64,000 nucleotides of DNA. It comes from Verrucomicrobia bacterium UBA1200 (GTDB lineage Bacteria; Verrucomicrobiota; Kiritimatiellia; RFP12; UBA1067). How positions within the stretch are numbered: the stretch's first letter is position 1; every line of letters starts with the position of its first letter. Location of the stretch: contig DBXY01000022.1 of the NCBI GenBank assembly GCA_002309765.1, positions 142,984 to 206,983 of the forward strand, read 5' to 3'. A program made the translations under genes and the position numbers. Shown here one piece after another: positions 1-6,918 of the stretch. The notes under the pieces were generated by a model. It saw nothing but the letters and a program-made list of their open reading frames with translations. It was not told where the DNA came from and searched no databases.

Positions 1-1667
1 GTGAGGCGAACGAGTGGGAGCCTAGCGTGATGGACGACGGACGCATCGCCTACACGCGCTGGGACTACATAAACCGCAATTCCGCTCGCTTCCACTCGCT
101 GTGGGCAGTGCGCCCCGACGGCACCGCCGTCTCCCACCTCTACGGCAACTGGTCGCGCAACATCACCGGATCGGCCGAAGTGAAGAGCGTGCCCGGCACG
201 CACCTTCTCGTGGCCACCGCCACCGCGCACCACGCGATCACCGGCGGCTCGCTCTATCTCATCGACCCGCGCAAGGGCGAGGACGGGCTTGATCCCGTCA
301 CGCGCCTCACGCCGGAAATTCCTTTACCAGAGAGCGAAGGATGGAAGTTCCCCGGCTTCTACGCGGCCCCCATGCCGGTGAATGACACGCTTTTCTTCGC
401 GAGCTACACGGACGATCCCGGCTGGTATCCGCCCGGCCACCCGCAGCATGTGAGCGGCATGGCCGCATGGCCCGAATCCCGCTCCAGCGCGATATGGCTC
501 GTCGACACGCTCGGCGGACGCGAACTCATCTACAAGGATCCCGCGTTCGGCACGTACAACCCAATCCCCATCGTTAAGCGCAAGAAGCCGCCCGTGCTCG
601 CGTCCTCGCTTCCTCCCAACGCAGACGGCACCGGTGTCTGCTACGTGGAGAACTGCTACGACAGCCGTCATGGCATCCCCGCCGGATCGATCGCCGCCCT
701 GCGCGTCAATCTTCTGCACGGGCTCACGATCGCTCAGCGCGAGACGCCCAGTCGGTACAACGATGTGGAGATTCACAAGGAGCCGCTCGGCACGGTGCCG
801 GTGAACGCCGACGGCTCGGCCGCGTTCCGAATCCCGGCGGGCGTGCCGTTGCAACTGCAGGCCATCGACACAAACGGCATGGCCGTCCTGACCATGCGCA
901 GCTTCATCTACTCGCAGAAGGGCGAAGTGCAGGGATGCACCGGCTGCCACGAGGACAAGCGAACCAGCCGTGCGGCGGTGCTCCGTCCCGAAGGCGTGAA
1001 GGTGCACGACATCAAACCCGAGGTTGACCTTGGCTACAAGGGGTGTTTCCGCTACGCGCTATCGGTGCAGCCGATCTTCGACCGCAAGTGCATATCCTGC
1101 CACGGCCTCGGCAAGGCACCGAGCTTCATTGGCGCGGAAGGGCACCACCGCCTTGTCAAGGACAGGCAGGTGGCGTTCATCCACGGCTATGCCGAGACGG
1201 ACATTTCACGTCCGCACGACTACTTTGCCGCCGCGAGCGCGCTTACGAAGCGCCTGATGGCCGGGCACGGGCCGAAGCTCACGCCCGAGGAGTGGAGCAC
1301 GCTGATTCTCTGGATGGACATGGGCGTGCCGGAGCATTCCATCGGCGGATACGGATGGAACCGTCCTGAGACGCGCGCCGTCGATCCCGAAGGCGAGAAG
1401 GCGCTGCGCGAGGCCGTCGCCGCGAAGGTAGGCGCGGAAGTGGCGGCGCAACCGTTCGACGCGCTCGTGAACCGCGGCGACGAGACGAAGAGCCGGGTGC
1501 TGTGGCTCTGCCGGGACGAAGACCGAGATGCGCTGCTGGCACTCTGCCGAAAGTCGCTCAAGCCGCACCCCGCTTCGGACATTCAGGGCACGTGCGGACG
1601 AGATGACGCGTGCGAGTGCCACAGCTGCTGGGTGCGCCGCGGCGGCTACAACAAGCCGAAGCGCTGA
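1..1667 (+). CDS. HzsA-like di-haem secreted protein, 5' end outside the window
   Basis: The reading frame is open from the first bases, and those codons match the interior of the next gene, so the start lies upstream of the window. The visible part has the C-terminal half of a beta-propeller-like region, followed by two c-type haem sites, CTGCH (936-950) and CISCH (1089-1103). The product resembles proteins annotated as related to the hydrazine synthase alpha subunit, which are common in PVC genomes. These combine a TolB-like propeller with a cytochrome-c-like domain and presumably act outside the cytoplasm. The C-terminal tail is cysteine-rich (CGRDDACECHSCW) and identical to that of the downstream paralogue. 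The substrate is unknown; hydrazine synthesis itself is unlikely without the other HZS subunits, none of which is seen here. Confidence 0.75.
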   Translation, partial: EANEWEPSVMDDGRIAYTRWDYINRNSARFHSLWAVRPDGTAVSHLYGNWSRNITGSAEVKSVPGTHLLVATATAHHAITGGSLYLIDPRKGEDGLDPVTRLTPEIPLPESEGWKFPGFYAAPMPVNDTLFFASYTDDPGWYPPGHPQHVSGMAAWPESRSSAIWLVDTLGGRELIYKDPAFGTYNPIPIVKRKKPPVLASSLPPNADGTGVCYVENCYDSRHGIPAGSIAALRVNLLHGLTIAQRETPSRYNDVEIHKEPLGTVPVNADGSAAFRIPAGVPLQLQAIDTNGMAVLTMRSFIYSQKGEVQGCTGCHEDKRTSRAAVLRPEGVKVHDIKPEVDLGYKGCFRYALSVQPIFDRKCISCHGLGKAPSFIGAEGHHRLVKDRQVAFIHGYAETDISRPHDYFAAASALTKRLMAGHGPKLTPEEWSTLILWMDMGVPEHSIGGYGWNRPETRAVDPEGEKALREAVAAKVGAEVAAQPFDALVNRGDETKSRVLWLCRDEDRDALLALCRKSLKPHPASDIQGTCGRDDACECHSCWVRRGGYNKPKR

Positions 1668-1690
1668 TTTTGAAGGTCGCGTCTCGTAAA
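1449..1690 (+). repeat. 242-bp perfect direct repeat, copy 1
   Basis: This segment is identical by eye to 4172-4413, at an offset of 2723 bp. It covers the last 73 or so codons of the haem protein, its TGA stop and 23 bases beyond it. The coding sequence upstream is clearly more diverged, so the identity suggests gene conversion or recent recombination between the tandem paralogues. Confidence 0.95.
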
Positions 1691-1695
1691 TGGTT

Positions 1696-1724
1696 AGTGT
1701 GAAATTTCTAATTTTACCACCTTG
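1696..1724 (+). repeat. Short intergenic direct repeat, copy 1
   Basis: The core AGTGTGAAATTTCTAATTTT, followed by ACC and CCTTG separated by two bases, recurs at 4547-4575. Each copy lies just upstream of a gene. The AT-rich core directly precedes a TTG hexamer (TTGATA here, TTGCAC in the second copy) and resembles an UP element. Here a matching -10 would overlap the ATG at 1745, so a promoter role is doubtful for this copy. Confidence 0.6.
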
Positions 1725-1744
1725 ATAAAAAAAGCAGTGCGATT

Positions 1745-4390
1745 ATGAACATCAAAATCCTGTTCGTCGCGGTCGTCGCGACGGGATGCACGGCAGCCGC
1801 AGTCCTTCCGATGCCGGCGACAACGCCCGAGGAGATTATCGCCCTCGCGCACCGCACATACGACTATGTGGCGCAAAGCGTGCCCGAAAGGGAGTTAGCC
1901 GCACTTAAGGACGAGTTGGCCATTGACGAGGAGTGGTACGCAGACGCGAAGAAGGCGAACAACGCGCGCGAGATGCGCAACGCCGCGCGTGAGTTGAAGT
2001 CGGTGCGCCGCCGCATCCTTTTCAAGCACCCCGACCTCCAGTTCAAGCGGCTGCTCGCCGTGCAGCGCGGGTTGCCGTTCTCGCAGGAGTCCGGCACCAC
2101 GGACCAGTACGCCGGTCGCTGGTCTCGTCCGGGACCGGGGCTAGTGGTGCTCGACAACTGGCAGGGGGCGCCACACAAGACGGTTCTCCTGAAGGATAAG
2201 CTTCCCTGGGGTACGGTACTCAATCCTGACCTCCACTGGGACGGCGACCGCGTCCTCTTCGCCTTCTGCGACCATACGCGCAAGCCAGAGGCCGATCCGA
2301 AGGCGTGCGGCGCACCACCGGTGGTGAAGCTGGAGGACCAGCGCCTCGACTGGCTGCGGCGCGTCGATCCCGGCAACCCGAACTTCGCGTCGCCGGACGG
2401 CCAGTTCTCCGTGATGCACCATCGCTACTTCATCTACGAGGCGGCGGCGGACGGCAGTTGGGTACGTCAGTTGACGGGCTGTCCCGGCGACTTGATGAAG
2501 ACATGGGAAGGTCGGCAGACGATCCTGCTGGAGGATGCCGATCCGTGCTATCTGCCGGACGGGGGGGTTGTGTTTAACTCCACGCGCTGCCAGACGATCG
2601 CCCGCTGCCACGGCGGCCGTTATGTGCCGGCGTGGCTTCTTTATCGCGCCGAGCTGCCGCCGCCCGGTGAGATCTGCGCGCGGGACATCCGCCAGCTCTC
2701 GTGGGGCGAGGCGAACGAATGGGAGCCGGCCGTGCTGAATGACGGGCGCATCTGCTACACGCGCTGGGACTACATAAACCGGCATGCGGTGTGGTTCTCC
2801 AGCCTCTGGACCACGAAACCCGACGGCACAGCCGTTGGCCACTATTACGGTAACTACTCTAAGACCATCTTCACGACAACCGAGGTGAAACCGATTCCCG
2901 GCTCACCGCTTGTTGTCGCCACCGCCGCGTCCCACCACCTCTTTTCAAGCGGCTCGCTCGTGCTGATCGACACGCGCAATGGTGAGGACGGCGAGGCGCC
3001 GCTCACGCGCCTCACGCCTGAGTGTCCCTTTCCCGAAGCGGAAGGCTGGAAGGGCAGCGGACTCTGGTGCGGACCGATGCCCGTGAACGACACGCTGTTC
3101 TTCGCGTCCTACTCGCCGGACACGACGGAATACCCGGAGGGACATCCCCGCTTCCACTCGCACAGCTGGACGGCGGCGTGGCCAGACCCGCGCTCGTTCG
3201 GCGTGTGGCTCGTGGACACCCTCGGCGGGCGCGAACTCATCTACCAAGATCCCGAATGGAGCACGTTCAACCCGATCCCGCTCGTGAAGCGTCCAAAGCC
3301 GCCCGCGCTCGTCTCCACGCTGCCGCCCGCCGACAAGGCGCCGACGAGCGGTCTCTGCTATGTGGAGAACGTCTACGACGCGCGCGTAGAGCTGCCGAAA
3401 GGGAGCGTGAAGGCATTGCGGATCAACCGGTTGTTCAACCAGGGACCGGTGCGCCACTGGTCGTGGAACCAAGGCGGAGACCTAGACATCTACAAAGAAT
3501 CGCTCGGCACGGTGCCGGTGGCGGCGGACGGGTCGGCGGCGTTCCGCATCCCGGCCGAGATGCCGATCCAGCTCCAGGCGCTCGACAAGGACGGCATGGC
3601 GATCTACACGATGCGCTCGTTCATCTACGCGCAGAAGGGCGAGATCCAGGGCTGCACTGGTTGCCACGAAAACAAAATGGCGAGCGTCGCGCCCGCGAAG
3701 ATGCCTGCGGACCGTCATGTGTACGATCCCGTGCCAGAGGTGGATCTCGGCTATCACGGCCCGTTTAGCTATCCGCGCAGTATACAGCCGATTTTCGACC
3801 GCCACTGCATCTCCTGCCACGGACTCGGCAAGGCGCCGGACTTCATCGGCACGAACGGTATCCGCCGCCTCGTCAAGGACGGGCAGGTGTGCTTCGCGAA
3901 GTCCTACGCCGAGACGATCGAGTCGAAGCCCTACGATTACTTCGCGGCGCCGAGTCCGCTCACGAAGCGGCTCAAGGCGGGACACGGCGGCGCGAAGCTT
4001 TCGCCGGACGAGTGGAAGACACTGATCCTCTGGATGGACCTCAATGTACCGGAGTGGAACATCGGCGGCGGCTACAGCTGGAACCGTCCCGAACTGCGCG
4101 AGACAGACCCGGAAGGGGAGAAACGCCTGCGCGAAGCCGTCGCCGCGAATGTGGGCGCGGAAGTGGTGGCACAACCGTTCGACGCGCTCGTGAACCGCGG
4201 CGACGAGACGAAGAGCCGGGTGCTGTGGCTCTGCCGGGACGAAGACCGAGATGCGCTGCTGGCACTCTGCCGAAAGTCGCTCAAGCCGCACCCCGCTTCG
4301 GACATTCAGGGCACGTGCGGACGAGATGACGCGTGCGAGTGCCACAGCTGCTGGGTGCGCCGCGGCGGCTACAACAAGCCGAAGCGCTGA
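1745..4390 (+). CDS. HzsA-like di-haem secreted protein, complete paralogue
   Basis: This 881-residue protein has an N-terminal export signal (about residues 1-22; the stretch VATGC could be a weak lipobox). A helical segment follows, then a TolB/WD-like propeller with repeated 'DGRICYTRWDYINR'-type strands, then a cytochrome-c-like part. The haem sites are C637-x2-C640-H641 and C688-x2-C691-H692. The cysteine-rich tail is identical to that of the upstream gene. The family is related to the hydrazine synthase alpha subunit; its role in non-anammox bacteria is not established. The start is the ATG before the signal peptide, although no clear Shine-Dalgarno precedes it. Use of these haem sites requires a cytochrome c maturation system, which is not in this window. 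Confidence 0.75.
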   Translation: MNIKILFVAVVATGCTAAAVLPMPATTPEEIIALAHRTYDYVAQSVPERELAALKDELAIDEEWYADAKKANNAREMRNAARELKSVRRRILFKHPDLQFKRLLAVQRGLPFSQESGTTDQYAGRWSRPGPGLVVLDNWQGAPHKTVLLKDKLPWGTVLNPDLHWDGDRVLFAFCDHTRKPEADPKACGAPPVVKLEDQRLDWLRRVDPGNPNFASPDGQFSVMHHRYFIYEAAADGSWVRQLTGCPGDLMKTWEGRQTILLEDADPCYLPDGGVVFNSTRCQTIARCHGGRYVPAWLLYRAELPPPGEICARDIRQLSWGEANEWEPAVLNDGRICYTRWDYINRHAVWFSSLWTTKPDGTAVGHYYGNYSKTIFTTTEVKPIPGSPLVVATAASHHLFSSGSLVLIDTRNGEDGEAPLTRLTPECPFPEAEGWKGSGLWCGPMPVNDTLFFASYSPDTTEYPEGHPRFHSHSWTAAWPDPRSFGVWLVDTLGGRELIYQDPEWSTFNPIPLVKRPKPPALVSTLPPADKAPTSGLCYVENVYDARVELPKGSVKALRINRLFNQGPVRHWSWNQGGDLDIYKESLGTVPVAADGSAAFRIPAEMPIQLQALDKDGMAIYTMRSFIYAQKGEIQGCTGCHENKMASVAPAKMPADRHVYDPVPEVDLGYHGPFSYPRSIQPIFDRHCISCHGLGKAPDFIGTNGIRRLVKDGQVCFAKSYAETIESKPYDYFAAPSPLTKRLKAGHGGAKLSPDEWKTLILWMDLNVPEWNIGGGYSWNRPELRETDPEGEKRLREAVAANVGAEVVAQPFDALVNRGDETKSRVLWLCRDEDRDALLALCRKSLKPHPASDIQGTCGRDDACECHSCWVRRGGYNKPKR

Positions 4391-4413
4391 TTTTGAAGGT
4401 CGCGTCTCGTAAA
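4172..4413 (+). repeat. 242-bp perfect direct repeat, copy 2
   Basis: Identical to 1449-1690. The match breaks at 4414 (C here, T at 1691), and sequences diverge fully a few bases later. It includes the gene's 3' end, stop codon and start of the 3' spacer. Confidence 0.95.
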
Positions 4414-4464
4414 CGGTTAGCCCGCAGCCCCCGCCCCGCGCGGGAACATTCATCTTGATAACTT

Positions 4465-4528
4465 TAGCCGTGTAGAACGTGTAGAGCGTGTAAATCTTTG
4501 CGTCCTTTGCGCTCTTTGCGGCTAAAAA
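4465..4528 (+). repeat. Composite intergenic repeat (B + A modules)
   Basis: Module B (4465-4494) iterates GTGTAGA.CGTGTAGAGCG words. Module A (4496-4527) iterates CTTTGCG words and ends in TTTGCGGCTAAAAA. Related A modules lie at 28547-28582, 32738-32770 (inverted) and 60768-60805. B-like modules lie at 28598-28617 and 60816-60845, both inverted relative to this one. Confidence 0.8.
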
Positions 4529-4546
4529 CCGTTGTTGTAATAGGTA

Positions 4547-4575
4547 AGTGTGAAATTTCTAATTTTACCCCCTTG
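4547..4575 (+). repeat. Short intergenic direct repeat, copy 2
   Basis: Second copy of the repeat at 1696-1724. Its 3' end runs into the TTGCAC -35 hexamer of the candidate cysK promoter, so its AT-rich core sits where an UP element would be. Confidence 0.6.
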
Positions 4576-4601
4576 CACATGAGCACAAATTATGGCATAA
4601 T
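4573..4601 (+). promoter_or_regulatory. Candidate sigma-70 promoter for cysK
   Basis: TTGCAC (4573-4578), a 17-bp spacer and CATAAT (4596-4601). It lies about 100 bases upstream of the cysK ATG and is preceded by an AT-rich block. Confidence 0.5.
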
Positions 4602-4704
4602 GAACGCACTTGGCCTCTTTGAGGTGTGATGCCGTAATTTCACCATCCCCATAAGGTGATTTCGGACCTAGGTTTCTGACGATTAACTCTAACAGGCGAC
4701 AACA

Positions 4705-5634
4705 ATGGTTTGCGACACGGTTTTGGAGGCGGTCGGCCACACCCCGATGGTGCGGTTGCACCGGATGCTTTTGCCCGGTTCGGCCGAGGTGTTGGTCAAA
4801 TTTGAAGGGTTGAACGTGGGCGGATCAATCAAGACCCGCACCGCGCTGAACATGATCGAGGACGCAGAACGGCGCGGATTGATCGGGCCGGACTCGATTA
4901 TCGTGGAGCCGACCAGCGGCAACCAAGGTATCGGTCTGGCACTGGTGGGCGCGGTCCGCGGCTACCGCACCGTGATCATCATGCCCGATTCAGTGAGCGA
5001 GGAACGCCGCAAACTGATGCGCCACTACGGTGCCGAAGTGGTGCTGATCCACGATGCCGGAAACATCGGCGACTGCATCAAGACTTGCGTGGAAACGGCG
5101 GAGAAAATGGCCCGCGACGATCCTAGGGTTTTTGTGCCGCAGCAATTCTCGAACCCCGCCAACCCGGAGGTGCACAAACACCACACCGCGCTGGAAATCA
5201 TGGAACAGGTCGCCGGACCGATCCACGGGTTCTGTTCCGGCATCGGCACCGGCGGCACGCTTTCCGGCATCGGCGAAGTGCTCAAGGCGCAGAATCCCGA
5301 CATCGAGATTTGGGCGGTCGAACCGCAAAACGCCGCGATTTTGGCCGGCGGAACGATTGGTACCCACCTGCAGATGGGTATCGGGGACGGACTGATCCCG
5401 GACAACCTGAACCAAAGGATTTTCAACGAAATTTACATCGTCACCGATGATGAGGCCATCCAAACCGCCCGCGACCTGGCCCGCAAGGAGGGGTTGATGG
5501 TGGGCATCTCGGCCGGAACCAACGTTGCGGCCGCACTTCGGCTCGCGCACAAGCTCGGCCAGGGGAAAACCGTGGTTACCGTATTGCCCGATACGGCGGA
5601 ACGTTATTTCAGCACCCCGCTTTTCGCGGACTAA
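4705..5634 (+). CDS. cysK: Cysteine synthase (O-acetylserine sulfhydrylase family)
   Basis: This 309-residue fold-type II PLP enzyme probably makes L-cysteine from O-acetylserine and sulfide in the cytoplasm. The PLP lysine lies in GGSIKTR near residue 45. The substrate loop is PTSGNQGIG (about residues 70-78), the phosphate-binding loop is GTGGTLSG, and the C-terminus ends in the typical AERYFSTPLF. Compared with canonical CysK, SIKTR replaces SVKDR and SGNQG replaces SGNTG. Both are features of a divergent subfamily, so an alternative acceptor is possible. The length is normal for the family. It is followed after 24 bases by the ABC ATPase gene, with which it is probably cotranscribed. Confidence 0.88.
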   Translation: MVCDTVLEAVGHTPMVRLHRMLLPGSAEVLVKFEGLNVGGSIKTRTALNMIEDAERRGLIGPDSIIVEPTSGNQGIGLALVGAVRGYRTVIIMPDSVSEERRKLMRHYGAEVVLIHDAGNIGDCIKTCVETAEKMARDDPRVFVPQQFSNPANPEVHKHHTALEIMEQVAGPIHGFCSGIGTGGTLSGIGEVLKAQNPDIEIWAVEPQNAAILAGGTIGTHLQMGIGDGLIPDNLNQRIFNEIYIVTDDEAIQTARDLARKEGLMVGISAGTNVAAALRLAHKLGQGKTVVTVLPDTAERYFSTPLFAD

Positions 5635-5658
5635 CCCCGCAGGAGGATTTCCAAAGCC

Positions 5659-6756
5659 ATGCCAGTTTCCGTCAACATATCTCATGTGGTAAAAACTTTC
5701 GGCGAGTTCACCGCGCTTAAGGACGTGTCCATCGACATCCGCCCCGGCGAGTTGTTCTTCCTGCTCGGCCCCAGCGGATGCGGGAAAACCACGCTGTTGC
5801 GAAGCATCGCCGGTTTCTACACCCCGGATTCGGGGACCATCAGTATCGGCGAACGGGACGTAACCCGGTTACCGCCACACCGCCGCGACACCGGTATGAT
5901 GTTCCAAAGTTACGCGTTGTGGCCGCACATGACCCTAGAAGAGAACGTGGCGTTCGGGTTGGAGATGCGCAAGGTCGGCAAGGCCGAGCGAAACCGGCTG
6001 GTAACGGAAGCTCTGGAGCTGGTTCATCTCGCCGACCGGGCAAAGCAACGGCCAAACCAGCTTTCAGGCGGCCAACAGCAGCGTGTCGCGCTGGCAAGGG
6101 CGTTGGTCATCAAACCGCAATGCCTGCTGCTCGACGAACCGTTGTCGAACCTGGACGCAAAACTGCGTTTGGAGATGCGTACCGATATCCGGCGCATTTG
6201 CAAAGATTCCGGCTTGACCGCGATCTACGTCACCCACGACCAAAAAGAGGCGTTGTCCATCGCCGACCGGCTGGCGGTGATGCACTCCGGCGTGGTGGAG
6301 CAGATCGGAACCCCGGCGGAAGTGTACCGTAACCCGACCAACCGGTTTGTGGCGGGTTTTATCGGTGAAGGCAACTTCTTTGAGGGCGTGGTGGCTACCG
6401 CCAACGGAACTGGGCTGGAAATCAACACACCGTACGGCGACTTCATCGCCGCCCGGCGGAACGTCAAATTCAGTGCCGGAGACCGGGCAACCTTGTGTAT
6501 CCGCCCCGAAACCATCCGTTTTGACCCACCGCCTCCTGGGGCACCAAACCGAATCGAAACCACCGTGAAAGGCCATGTCTATCTCGGCGAAATCGCGCAA
6601 CGGACTCTGTTAGCCGCGGCAAAAAACGGCACCGCGCCTTTGGAACTGAAAGCGTTTGAAATTAACCCGCAAACCGACACTCTGCCCGAAGGTTCGGCCG
6701 TCACCTGCTGGGTCGCACCCGAACAAATAATCGTTACCGGAGAAGACACCGTTTAA
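5659..6756 (+). CDS. ABC transporter ATP-binding protein, PotA/FbpC/UgpC type
   Basis: This 365-residue ATPase has Walker A GPSGCGKTT (residues 36-44), a Q-loop in QSYALWPHM, the signature LSGGQQQR, Walker B CLLLDEP and the H-loop THDQKEA. A C-terminal TOBE-like domain follows (residues about 245-360). These ATPases energise importers of iron(III), polyamines, sugars or glycerol-3-phosphate. No permease or binding protein is adjacent, so the substrate cannot be assigned. It may be a shared ATPase serving permeases elsewhere. AGGAGG at 5641-5646 is the ribosome-binding site. Confidence 0.88.
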   Translation: MPVSVNISHVVKTFGEFTALKDVSIDIRPGELFFLLGPSGCGKTTLLRSIAGFYTPDSGTISIGERDVTRLPPHRRDTGMMFQSYALWPHMTLEENVAFGLEMRKVGKAERNRLVTEALELVHLADRAKQRPNQLSGGQQQRVALARALVIKPQCLLLDEPLSNLDAKLRLEMRTDIRRICKDSGLTAIYVTHDQKEALSIADRLAVMHSGVVEQIGTPAEVYRNPTNRFVAGFIGEGNFFEGVVATANGTGLEINTPYGDFIAARRNVKFSAGDRATLCIRPETIRFDPPPPGAPNRIETTVKGHVYLGEIAQRTLLAAAKNGTAPLELKAFEINPQTDTLPEGSAVTCWVAPEQIIVTGEDTV

Positions 6757-6918
6757 TCGCGCATAGCAAACTTATTTGATTGTATTTCACCCGCCTTTTT
6801 GATAAATTATTAGCATTTTGTGGAAATGGTGGGGAAGGTTGGTCGATAATCTTTTCATTTAAGGGTTATTGCCATCTGCTATCTGTCATTGTCGATTACG
6901 AACGAAAAGGGAAATGCT

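Larger units (their letters stand above)
4391..4704. other. 314-bp intergenic region with composite repeats and a promoter
   Basis: No gene is seen here. The spacer holds the end of the 242-bp repeat, a CCCGCGCGGG palindrome (about 4434-4443), the composite repeat at 4465-4528, the short repeat at 4547-4575, a likely cysK promoter and a roughly 100-base leader. The leader has a small TCACC/GGTGA inverted repeat but no riboswitch that I recognise. Confidence 0.6.

Noticed and set aside
1..4390. Hydrazine synthase as evidence for anammox
   Set aside because: Only alpha-subunit-like proteins are present. HzsA-like propeller/cytochrome proteins occur in many non-anammox PVC bacteria, and no beta/gamma subunit or hydrazine dehydrogenase is seen.
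3482..4453. Minus-strand open frame of 323 codons
   Set aside because: It is antisense to the haem-protein gene, is Arg-rich, and partly repeats at 1206-1622 only because the underlying coding sequence is duplicated.
4602..4704. Riboswitch in the cysK leader
   Set aside because: Only a short inverted repeat is present, and no conserved motif of a SAM or other sulfur-related riboswitch was recognised.
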